Position numbers and translations under genes: made by a program | The notes under the pieces: generated by a model | Database searches by the model: none | Seen by the model: the letters and a program-made list of their open reading frames with translations, nothing else | Told to the model about the DNA's origin: nothing | In this document: positions 38,172 through 47,645 of the stretch, piece after piece | How the letters are laid out: each line of letters opens with the position of its first letter | How positions within the stretch are numbered: the first letter of the stretch is position 1 | Origin: Streptomyces litmocidini | Lineage (GTDB): Bacteria > Actinomycetota > Actinomycetes > Streptomycetales > Streptomycetaceae | DNA: 64,000 nt | Direction of reading: 5' to 3' | Assembly: GCF_014649755.1 (NCBI RefSeq) | Contig: NZ_BMTQ01000002.1 | Coordinates: forward strand, 634,761 to 698,760

Positions 38172-38690
38172 ATGTCGACCTCCGCCAAAGCCGTCACCGT
38201 CCGCAGGGCCCGCACCAGCGACGTCCCCGCGGTCCGCCGTCTCGTCGATCCTTTCGTGCAGCGCGGCATCCTGCTCGACAAGGCCACCGTCACCCTTTAC
38301 GAGTCCATCCAGGAGTTCTGGGTCGCGGAACGCGACGAGGACGCCGCCGTCGTCGGCTGCGGCGCGCTCCACGTCATGTGGGAAGACCTCGCCGAAGTCC
38401 GCACTCTCGCCGTCGATCCCGACTTCAAGGGCGCCGGCGTCGGACATCAGGTGCTGGACAAGTTGTTGCACACCGCCCGATGGCTCGGGGTGCGGCGGGT
38501 ATTCTGCCTGACCTTCGAAGTCGACTTCTTCGCGAAGCACGGCTTCGTCGAGATCGGCGAGACCCCGGTCGACGGAGATGTCTACAGCGAGCTCCTGCGT
38601 TCCTATGACGAGGGAGTCGCCGAGTTCCTCGGTCTCGAACGAGTGAAGCCGAACACCTTGGGCAACAGCCGGATGCTTCTGCACCTGTGA
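38172..38690 (+). CDS. argA: Amino-acid N-acetyltransferase (GNAT, NAGS type)
   Basis: The 172-residue product is a GNAT-fold enzyme of the short N-acetylglutamate synthase type used by actinobacteria. It has VRRARTSDVPAVRRLVDPFVQRGILLDK, GCGALHVMWEDLAEVRTLAVDPDFKGAGVGHQVLD with the acetyl-CoA loop, and VFCLTFEVDFFAKHGF. It makes N-acetylglutamate for arginine synthesis. Single-domain, unlike the two-domain E. coli ArgA. TAGCGT ends 6 nt before the ATG. Confidence 0.86.
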   Translation: MSTSAKAVTVRRARTSDVPAVRRLVDPFVQRGILLDKATVTLYESIQEFWVAERDEDAAVVGCGALHVMWEDLAEVRTLAVDPDFKGAGVGHQVLDKLLHTARWLGVRRVFCLTFEVDFFAKHGFVEIGETPVDGDVYSELLRSYDEGVAEFLGLERVKPNTLGNSRMLLHL

Positions 38691-38843
38691 CGCGGAACCC
38701 CGGGATCCCCTCGCGGATCCCTATGTCCGAATCGCGCACGTTTCCCGTGCCGTCGGGGTTCTGAACCTCTCCCAGGGGTTTGTGTTTTTCCGGGAAAAGC
38801 GGTTTCCTTTCCGCGTACTGCATTTTCGATGAAAGGAAATCCG

Positions 38844-39179
38844 GTGGCACAGAAGGTTCAGGTCCTTCTTGTCGACGACCTCGACGGCGGCGAGGCGGAC
38901 GAGACCGTGACGTTCGCTCTGGACGGCAAGACCTACGAGATCGACCTCACCACCGCCAACGCGGAAAAGCTTCGTGGCCTGCTCGAGCCGTACACGACGA
39001 GCGGCCGTCGCACCGGTGGCCGCACCACCGGCGGACGCGGCAAGGGCCGCGCCGTGGCCACGGGCAGCCAGGACACCGCGAAGATCCGCGCGTGGGCCAA
39101 GGAGAACGGCATGAACGTCAACGACCGCGGTCGCGTTCCCGCCGACATCAAGGCTGCCTACGAGGACGCGAACCGCTGA
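38844..39179 (+). CDS. lsr2: Lsr2-family nucleoid-associated xenogeneic silencer
   Basis: The 111-residue product has the Lsr2 dimerisation domain (AQKVQVLLVDDLDGGEADETVTFALDGKTYEIDL), a Gly/Arg-rich basic linker (TSGRRTGGRTTGGRGKGRA) and a C-terminal DNA-binding domain with IRAWAKENGMNVNDRGRVPADI, where RGR is the AT-hook-like minor-groove contact. Lsr2 silences AT-rich, often horizontally acquired DNA. The GTG at 38844 is preferred over the upstream ATG at 38829 because AAAGGAA lies 7 nt before it and the length matches the family. Confidence 0.95.
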   Translation: MAQKVQVLLVDDLDGGEADETVTFALDGKTYEIDLTTANAEKLRGLLEPYTTSGRRTGGRTTGGRGKGRAVATGSQDTAKIRAWAKENGMNVNDRGRVPADIKAAYEDANR

Positions 39180-39745
39180 GGCGACAGCTGCTGAGCCGTC
39201 CCGCGGGTACGGGCCCTCAGCAGCCGCACCCGATGGCACTCCGCCGCGGCGGCGGCCACGAGACGCACCAGACAGGGGGCGCCCGCACCGCCCCACGGCG
39301 CGGACCGCAGCACCGGAAGCGAGGACTCGACCTCGCGGCCCGGTGCGGGCGCCCGCAGCCACACCGAGGCGCCCGGCGCGCCGGATCCGCCCCACCCCGG
39401 GGGAAGGGGTGCGGTCATCCGGCCGTCGGCACCGAGGACCGCGAGATCCAGTGAGATCCCGCCCCACTCCAGCCAGTCGAGCAGACCCGGCAGCTCCTCC
39501 GCGCTCCCCGCGGCCACGAGCAGCCCCATCCGGCGCCCCATCAGGGCCACCGGACCCGCCGCCGCGCCCACCCGGCGCAGCACGCCCCGGCCGGCCTCGA
39601 CGGGCACCTCCAGGACGTCGAAGCGCAGCCCGGTGACCAGTCGCACCGGCGGCCCCGCCTCCGTCGCCCAGCCGAGCCGCTCCTCGTACCACCGCGCGAC
39701 ACCGCCGTCGATCGGCGAGCGGGGCGGCGGGACGGTGAAGGCCAT
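39158..39745 (-). CDS. Conserved hypothetical protein
   Basis: The 195-residue product starts MAFTVPPPRSPIDGGVARWYEERLGWATEAGPPVRLVTGLRFDVLEVP. It is rich in Gly/Ala/Leu, with conserved-looking LLVAAGSAEELPGLLDWLEWGG and a Cys/His pair near the end (AECHRV). I recall homologues between lsr2 and clpC in other Streptomyces. The RW-EE-LGW-PV start vaguely recalls the N-terminus of bifunctional primase/polymerase proteins, but no catalytic motif is visible. Its 3' end overlaps the lsr2 3' end by 22 bp in tail-to-tail orientation. Confidence 0.75.
   Translation of the reverse strand: MAFTVPPPRSPIDGGVARWYEERLGWATEAGPPVRLVTGLRFDVLEVPVEAGRGVLRRVGAAAGPVALMGRRMGLLVAAGSAEELPGLLDWLEWGGISLDLAVLGADGRMTAPLPPGWGGSGAPGASVWLRAPAPGREVESSLPVLRSAPWGGAGAPCLVRLVAAAAAECHRVRLLRARTRGTAQQLSPQRFASS
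39187..39224 (+). terminator. lsr2 terminator hairpin inside the opposing gene
   Basis: GCTGCTGAG (39187-39195) pairs perfectly with CTCAGCAGC (39216-39224), and CCGT/ACGG can extend it inside. It starts 8 bp after the lsr2 stop and lies within the coding 3' end of the convergent hypothetical gene. Confidence 0.6.
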
Positions 39746-40206
39746 ACCCGGGGAACTCCCGGGGGGACGTCTTGGTTACGCCCGCGGTGACACAGCGTCC
39801 CCGCGCGGTCGCCCGAGGTGTCCGGGATGGGGTCTAAGGGTGCATTCGAGCGCGCAAGGGTGTTCGCTGGTAGCGGAGGGAACCGGGGTGCGCCGCATGG
39901 AGTGTCGGTCCTCACGGGTAAGACATTCCTAGTGGGGAGGGGCGACCCGCGGGCTCGGACGTCTCACGTTCGCCATCGGCGTACTGATGGCGCGGGTAAC
40001 TACTTGGCCTGCGGGAACATCGTCTCGCACCATCGGGTTGGAGCATTTGTCGGCTGTTCGGCAGCAGGTCTCCCCGCTGAAGAGGGGGTGATCCGGACGG
40101 ATGTCGGCAGTTGGAATGAGCGGTCCCCGCTTGCGGGACTAAGCTGCGGAAGGACAGGGAGGGGATCGACCCCTAACTGACTGACCGCTCTGAGGAGCGA
40201 TTAACG
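39746..40206 (+). other. Long clpC upstream regulatory region
   Basis: This 461-bp gap between the divergent hypothetical gene and clpC is less GC-rich than its neighbours and has no convincing gene. It contains a ClgR-type box at 39862-39875 and an imperfect palindrome GTCCCCGCTTGCGGGAC at about 40123-40139. A CTGAGGAGCG ribosome-binding site (about 40191-40200) precedes the ATG. The length suggests several promoters. Confidence 0.6.
39862..39875 (+). promoter_or_regulatory. ClgR-type operator upstream of clpC
   Basis: GTTCGCTGGTAGCG fits the GTTCGCY-N4-GCG box described for ClgR, the activator of clpC, clpP1P2 and lon in Streptomyces lividans. It lies 332 bp upstream of the clpC start. I recall the consensus from memory, so the match should be scored properly. 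Confidence 0.6.
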
Positions 40207-42729
<2,523 letters not shown>

Positions 42730-42753
42730 CGCACGCGCTGAGCGCTGAGCGGT

Positions 42754-42795
42754 AAGGGGCGGCCCCGGAACCCGATGGTTCCGGGGCCGCCCCTT
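42754..42795. terminator. Bidirectional terminator between clpC and the NACHT gene
   Basis: A perfect 19-bp inverted repeat (42754-42772 with 42777-42795), starting AAGGGGCGGCC, has a 4-nt CGAT loop. It lies between the convergent clpC and NACHT genes. The ends AA/TT give a short U-run on either strand. Confidence 0.9.
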
Positions 42796-42802
42796 CGTGC
42801 GT

Positions 42803-45800
42803 TCAGTCCGAGACCACGACGCGGAGGGCGAGCCGTTCGGCGCCGGTGACGAGTCCGGTCGCCCGCACCGTCAGCAGGCCGCCGAGTTCGGCGAGCGGGG
42901 CGAGGTCGTGGCTGCCGGGGGCGAGGTAGAGGTGCCGGACCGACGGGAAGACCTCCACCACCCGCCGGAGGGCCGGGGCGTCGACCTGGGCGGCGAGGTG
43001 GAGCGAGGTGACTCCCGGGAGGACGGTTCCGGCGGGGCAGTCGGCGAGGTCCGGCCCCCGGACCGCGAGGACGTCGACGCCCGTCAGCCCGGCGAGCTGC
43101 CGCCAGCGCTCGGAGGAGAGGGGCTGCGCCTCCCACAGGTGCAGCTCGCGCAGCTCCGGGAGCCGGGACAACGCGTCGAGACCGTCCTGGGGGAGGGCGC
43201 TGATCGAGAGCTGACGGAGCGGCGCCGCTGCCGGCAGGTCGGCGGACGTCCAGTCGGCGCTCGGGGACAGGCTGAGCGAGAGCCTGTTCAGCCGCGTCAG
43301 GCCGGTCAGGGGGGTGAGGTCCGGCAGGCGGTCGAACACCTCCAGGGTGAGACGTCGCGGTTCACCGTGTCCGAGGAGCGAGGCCCTCGTCGCGGCGGTC
43401 ACGCGGTGGTGGATCTGCAGCCGCCGGGGGCGCAGACCGAGCCGGATCAGCTCGTGGGCCTGGGGGTCGTCCTGGACGGTGTAGTAGAGGCCCGTGGGGT
43501 CGAGCCGCGCCACGATCTCCTCGGCGTAGGAGCGGGTCTCGTACCGGTGCCAGGCCCAGATCATCTGGGAGCGGACGGCGACCGAGGGGTGGGAGACGAA
43601 CCGGGACAGGTAGAGGAGCGCGGCGTCGTTCTGGACGTGGGAGGCCGCGACGACCGCCAGGTGGGCCGCGTCGGCGTCGAGGCCGTCCGGGCCGGGCAAC
43701 AGGTCCAGGAGCATGCTTCCCGCCGAGGCCAGCAGCTTGGCCTCGGCGACCGTGCGGGGCGGGACGACCTCCCCCGTACGCTCCAGGACCCGCTCCCGTA
43801 CCTCCGGTGGGACCTCCGTCGCGTGGTCCAGGGCCGTGGCCGCCAGCATCACCAGGCGGAGCCGGGTCCGGCGGTCCTCCGCCGCGTCCGCCGCTGCCAG
43901 CAGCTCCCGCAGGATCTCCGCGCACTCCCGCGGCCGCGCGTGCCCCACCGCCATGCGGATGACGTCCTCCCACTGGTCGTCGGCGGCGTGGCGGACCAGG
44001 ACGCCGATGTCCCAGTGGTCCACCAGGGCCTTCGCGGCCAGGTGGTCCTGGAAGGTGCGGTGGACGAAGTCGACAGTGTCCTCCGTCGGCTCGCGCAGGA
44101 GGCCGCTGCGGTGGAGGAGGTGGGTGAAGACCGCATCCGGCGGATGCTGCGCGGCTTCCTGGACCGCCGGGACCGCCTCCCGTACGAGGGACTCCGCGTG
44201 GGCCCGGTCCAGCTGGGTGCGGCCGTTGAGCGTCAGCCAGTACGCGAGGCGCTGGATCAGCTGGATCTGGGGCGCCTCGTCGAGGGCGATGCCCGACGGG
44301 GCGCCCATGTCCCGCTCGCGGTCGCGGCGGGCGAGGAGCATCGACAGGGCGGCCTCGTAGAGCGCCTTGCGGCCGCGGGGCAGGAAGCCGCGCCGGTCGC
44401 GGTGGAGGGCGCAGATGAGACCGCACATCAGGGGGTTGGTGGCGAGCCGGCCGATGTGCTCGGTGGTGCGGAGGGCGTCGAGGAGCGGCTGCTCGTACGG
44501 CTTCGCCTCCGGCCCGGCGGCCCGGTGCCAGCGGCGTACGAAGGTGGTGACCTCGGCGCGGGTCATGGGGGAGAGGGTCAGCTCGGTGAAGCCGTCGCCG
44601 GCGAGCCAGTCGTCGCGCACGGCCGTGGGGCGCGAGGTGACGAGCCAGCGGTTGCCCCCGTATGCGGAGAGGAGGTCGCGGAGCCAGTCGCGGGCCCGGC
44701 TCCGTTCGGCCTCCGGGACCTCGTCGATGCCGTCGACGAGGACGACGGCGCGGCCGGCGGCGAGGACCCGGTCGGCCCAGCCGTCGGGCGGGGTGAGGGG
44801 GCAGCCGGCGGCCGGGAGGAAGCGGTCGGGGGCGGGGAGCCGCTCGCCGTGGCGGGTCAGGGCGCGCAGGGGGAGGACGAAGGGGACGCGGCCCTGGAGG
44901 TACGTCATGCCGTCCGGGCGCCCCCCGGTCGCGGCCGAGACCGTCAGCCACTGGACGAGGGTCGTCTTGCCGGAGCCGGCCAGGCCGCGCAGCAGGACCC
45001 TGTCGTGCCGGGCGAGGGCGAGGTCGGCGCGGACGGCCTGTTCCGGCTGGTGCGGGAGGCGGTTTCCCGCCTCGTCCAGGAGGACGGTCCCGGAGGCCTC
45101 GCCCGTCGCCTCCAGGGACAGGTAGGCGAGGTCCAGCGGCCACCGGTCCGGGGAGTGGTGCAGGTCGATGCCGTGGATCGTGAGGCGGCCGTGCTTCTCG
45201 GCGAGGTGGTCCAGGTACCGGCGCTCGAACTCCGCGTCCCGCGAGTCCGTCCTGGGCGTCCGGCGGACGACCTCGTCGACCTTCGCGAGGAGTTCGGCCT
45301 GGGACCGGGTCTGTTCCACCAGGCTGCGGGCGATGAACGTGGAGCGCTGGGTGAAGAACTCCAGGAGGTGCAGGCAGGCCCACTCGGTCATCGACTCCAG
45401 GTAGAGGACCGAGTCGGTGGAGAGGCCGTCGGGGGCCGGGGCCGCCGCCCGCAGCCGGCGGGCGAGGTCGCGGTGGCCGAGGCGGACGGCCTGGACGTCG
45501 TCCATGTCGAGGTCGCCGAGGGCGAGGAGGGTCCGCGTGAGGGTGTCGGTGACGGCCCCGGTCTCGTCGGCGGGGAAGGGGGCTTCGCCGGGGCCGCCCG
45601 TCGAGCGTCCGACGAGGGTGGCGGCGAGCTTGTGGACGTCCTTCTCCGTGAGCGTGCGCTTCTCGCCCCGGAAGGAGACCAGGGAGGAGAGCCGGATCTT
45701 CGAAGAGCCGGTGAGGCCCGCCCCCGGGCCGTCGCTGACCAGCAGTTTCCTCAGGAGCGGGCTGATCGCGGCCGAGGCGAGGCGCGTGCCGATGAGTGCC

Positions 45801-45808
45801 GGTTCCAT
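42803..45808 (-). CDS. NACHT NTPase with N-terminal helical and C-terminal leucine-rich regions (bacterial NLR-like)
   Basis: The 1001-residue product is a STAND NTPase. Residues 1-210 are helical and resemble the NACHT N-terminal helical domains (NNH) of actinobacterial proteins. The NACHT has Walker A GLAGSGKT at 275-282, Walker B AVVLVDGIDEVPE at about 354-366 and LVTSRPTAVRDDWL for sensor 1. A helical winged-helix and HEAT-like middle follows. The last 200 residues carry leucine-rich repeats (LPDLTPLTGLTRLNRLSLSLS, LRQLSISALPQDGLDALSRLPELRELHLW). Bacterial NACHT proteins include proven anti-phage NLR-like sensors. No nuclease, TIR or other effector domain is visible. The ATG at 45808 has a GGGGGGAC site. 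Confidence 0.88.
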   Translation of the reverse strand: MEPALIGTRLASAAISPLLRKLLVSDGPGAGLTGSSKIRLSSLVSFRGEKRTLTEKDVHKLAATLVGRSTGGPGEAPFPADETGAVTDTLTRTLLALGDLDMDDVQAVRLGHRDLARRLRAAAPAPDGLSTDSVLYLESMTEWACLHLLEFFTQRSTFIARSLVEQTRSQAELLAKVDEVVRRTPRTDSRDAEFERRYLDHLAEKHGRLTIHGIDLHHSPDRWPLDLAYLSLEATGEASGTVLLDEAGNRLPHQPEQAVRADLALARHDRVLLRGLAGSGKTTLVQWLTVSAATGGRPDGMTYLQGRVPFVLPLRALTRHGERLPAPDRFLPAAGCPLTPPDGWADRVLAAGRAVVLVDGIDEVPEAERSRARDWLRDLLSAYGGNRWLVTSRPTAVRDDWLAGDGFTELTLSPMTRAEVTTFVRRWHRAAGPEAKPYEQPLLDALRTTEHIGRLATNPLMCGLICALHRDRRGFLPRGRKALYEAALSMLLARRDRERDMGAPSGIALDEAPQIQLIQRLAYWLTLNGRTQLDRAHAESLVREAVPAVQEAAQHPPDAVFTHLLHRSGLLREPTEDTVDFVHRTFQDHLAAKALVDHWDIGVLVRHAADDQWEDVIRMAVGHARPRECAEILRELLAAADAAEDRRTRLRLVMLAATALDHATEVPPEVRERVLERTGEVVPPRTVAEAKLLASAGSMLLDLLPGPDGLDADAAHLAVVAASHVQNDAALLYLSRFVSHPSVAVRSQMIWAWHRYETRSYAEEIVARLDPTGLYYTVQDDPQAHELIRLGLRPRRLQIHHRVTAATRASLLGHGEPRRLTLEVFDRLPDLTPLTGLTRLNRLSLSLSPSADWTSADLPAAAPLRQLSISALPQDGLDALSRLPELRELHLWEAQPLSSERWRQLAGLTGVDVLAVRGPDLADCPAGTVLPGVTSLHLAAQVDAPALRRVVEVFPSVRHLYLAPGSHDLAPLAELGGLLTVRATGLVTGAERLALRVVVSD

Positions 45809-46282
45809 GTGTGTCCCCCCGTGGGTCCCGAAGTGATCAGCGTAGTGCGGGACGGGCTTCCGACGGGCTCGGTCGCGTGACCCAGGTCCCATTCGGGGCC
45901 GGGCGCTGGTGACAAGGCGCACAGGGGTCGGGGAGGGTACTAAGCGGGATAGTGGCTTACATCGGTGGCGAAACGGGACGTTCAGGGATCAACCTTCGGG
46001 GTTTCGGCCCCGGCGGGGCCGAACCGGGCCGTGCGCCGCGTTCTGGGCGGTTCGGGGCGGGCTCGACATGCGGATAAACCGGATTCGCGAGGTTGTTTTG
46101 TCCGATTTCGCGGCTCGGTCTCCGGGCTGTCAAGGGCCGTATTCCTCCGGAGATCGCTACGACGCGATGTCGTAGATGGGGTGTTTTGGGATGAGCTGGG
46201 GCTCGGGTTACCAAGGATGAGCAAGCCCGGCGTGGAGCGCCTTCCGCGTCGGGTCCCGTACGTCCCGGAGGTTTTCCCCCGT
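45809..46282 (+). other. Long upstream region of the M23 peptidase gene
   Basis: About 474 bp lie between the divergent NACHT and peptidase genes. The first 150 bp should hold the NACHT promoter. Two strong hairpins follow: 46000-46011 with 46015-46025 (one bulge), and CTACGAC (46157-46163) with GTCGTAG (46169-46175) around GCGAT. The stretch 46070-46200 is relatively A/T-rich with several T-runs. A structured 5' leader is possible, but no known riboswitch consensus was recognised. Confidence 0.45.
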
Positions 46283-46966
46283 ATGTCGAAGCGCGTCATG
46301 AACCCCGCCGCCCGTATCGCCGCCGTTGCTCTCGCCACCGCGGGTCTGGGAGCGTCGCTGGTGGCCGGAGCAGGGTCCGCCTTCGCCGCCGAGGGCAAGG
46401 CCACCGCCCCGGCCGCGCTGACCGCGTCCGCCGCCGTCGCCGCCCAGGCCGACGCCCAGGCGCACGCCGCCGCCCAGGTGAAGGCGGCCGTCGCCAAGGC
46501 CGCCGCCGTGAAGGCCACGCCCGTGAAGGCCGTCAAGAAGGCCGCCCCGGCCTGGGTCAAGCCGGTCGCCTCGTACGCCCTCAGCGCCAGCTTCAACCAG
46601 GGCGGTGCCATGTGGGCCCACAAGCACTCCGGTCAGGACTTCGCCGTCCCGATCGGCACCCCGGTCCACGCCGCTGCCGCCGGCACCGTCGTGAAGGCCG
46701 GCCCGTACGGCGGCGGCGACGGCCCCGCGTACGGCAACGCGATCGTCATCAAGCACGGCAACGGCACGTACTCGCAGTACGCCCACCTGTCGAAGATCAA
46801 GGTCTCCATCGGCCAGAAGGTCGGCGCCGGTCAGCGGATCGCCCTCTCGGGCAACACCGGCAACTCCTCCGGCCCCCACCTGCACTTCGAGATCCGCACG
46901 ACCCCGAACTACGGCTCCGCCGTCAACCCGATGGCCTTCCTGCGGGCCCACGGCGTCGGCGTCTGA
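46283..46966 (+). CDS. Secreted M23 family peptidoglycan endopeptidase
   Basis: The 227-residue product has a signal peptide (1-35; RIAAVALATAGLGASLVAGAGSAFA, cleavage before AEG). A Lys/Ala/Val-rich linker (about 36-95) follows, then a LytM domain. The zinc ligands are in HKHSGQDFAVPIGTPV (H-x3-D) and GPHLHFEIR (HxH), with YAHLSKIKVSIGQKVGAGQ between. It should cut peptidoglycan cross-bridges outside the cell. The ATG at 46283 has GGAGG 11 nt upstream; an in-frame ATG at 46217 would put 22 residues before the signal peptide. Confidence 0.88.
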   Translation: MSKRVMNPAARIAAVALATAGLGASLVAGAGSAFAAEGKATAPAALTASAAVAAQADAQAHAAAQVKAAVAKAAAVKATPVKAVKKAAPAWVKPVASYALSASFNQGGAMWAHKHSGQDFAVPIGTPVHAAAAGTVVKAGPYGGGDGPAYGNAIVIKHGNGTYSQYAHLSKIKVSIGQKVGAGQRIALSGNTGNSSGPHLHFEIRTTPNYGSAVNPMAFLRAHGVGV

Positions 46967-46979
46967 CGCACCCGGTCGC

Positions 46980-47534
46980 TCAGGCCCCCTGGGCCTGCTC
47001 GATCAGATCGAGGGCGACCTCGAGGACGGCTTCCTGCTTCTCCTCGGGGTCGCCCTCGACGTTCTCCATGAAGAAGGTCCCGGCGTGCAGCGCGAAGATC
47101 GCGCTCACGGCGCGGACCTTGTTCTTCATCGGGGACTCGGGCTCCTGGATGAACTGGTTGAGCGAGAGGAAGCGCTCCTTGAAGGTGAGCCCGATGCTCA
47201 GGTCGCGGACGGTCGCCTGGTTCTCGTGCATGAAGCGGAAGAGCGGGGTCGCGGCGCGCAGGGCCTTCTGGTAGCGGCGCAGGATCTCCTGCTTGGTCTC
47301 CAGGGTGCGCGGCTGCTCGCCGGCCCAGGCGACCAGCTCGTCGATGGGCCGCGCCAGGTCCTGGAAGATCCCGATGATGATGTCTTCCTTGGTCTTGAAG
47401 TGGTAGTAGAGCGCGGCCTTGGTGACGTCGAGCCGCTCCGCGATCTCGCGCAGCGAGGTCTTCTCGTACCCCTGCTCGGCGAAGAGTTCGAGAGCCACGT
47501 CCTGGATGCGCTGGCGGGTGTTGCCTCGGGCCAT
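46980..47534 (-). CDS. TetR-family repressor of the adjacent MFS exporter
   Basis: The 184-residue product has an N-terminal TetR helix-turn-helix (TRQRIQDVALELFAEQGYEKTSLREIAERLDVTKAALYYHFKTKEDII) and a helical ligand-binding domain. GCGGAGACCC provides the ribosome-binding site for the ATG at 47534. It is divergent from the MFS exporter gene, and the gap between them contains a large pair of inverted operator copies. It should repress both genes until a drug-like ligand binds. Confidence 0.92.
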   Translation of the reverse strand: MARGNTRQRIQDVALELFAEQGYEKTSLREIAERLDVTKAALYYHFKTKEDIIIGIFQDLARPIDELVAWAGEQPRTLETKQEILRRYQKALRAATPLFRFMHENQATVRDLSIGLTFKERFLSLNQFIQEPESPMKNKVRAVSAIFALHAGTFFMENVEGDPEEKQEAVLEVALDLIEQAQGA

Positions 47535-47559
47535 GACGGGTCTCCGCTTTCCAGAAAAC

Positions 47560-47626
47560 TTACTTGACGCCCGGCTAGTTACCGGCCTACCTTCCTCAGT
47601 GTAGTAACTAGCCGGGCGGCAAGTAA
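47560..47626. promoter_or_regulatory. Paired 23-bp inverted operators between TetR and MFS genes
   Basis: The 23-bp segment 47560-47582 (starting TTACTTGACGCCCGG) recurs in inverted orientation at 47604-47626 with a single mismatch (22 of 23). The spacer is 21 bp. The element fills the gap between the divergent tetR and MFS genes. It therefore provides two TetR-type binding sites, one overlapping each promoter. Binding by the adjacent TetR protein is inferred from position. Confidence 0.75.
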
Positions 47627-47645
47627 GGGAGCGACGGGGACCGAC

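Noticed and set aside
39818..40180. A 120-codon open frame in the clpC upstream region
   Set aside because: No ribosome-binding site, no recognisable domain, and it covers the promoter and ClgR-box region; best explained as chance.
42803..45808. Horizontal island or mobile element around the NACHT gene
   Set aside because: No integrase, transposase, attachment repeats or clear composition change were seen; the gene is a single insertion-like unit at most.
46000..46282. A c-di-AMP (ydaO-type) riboswitch before the M23 peptidase
   Set aside because: The expected conserved blocks, such as GGGTGAA and the GGGGAACCC region, are not visible. The leader is kept as unexplained structure only.
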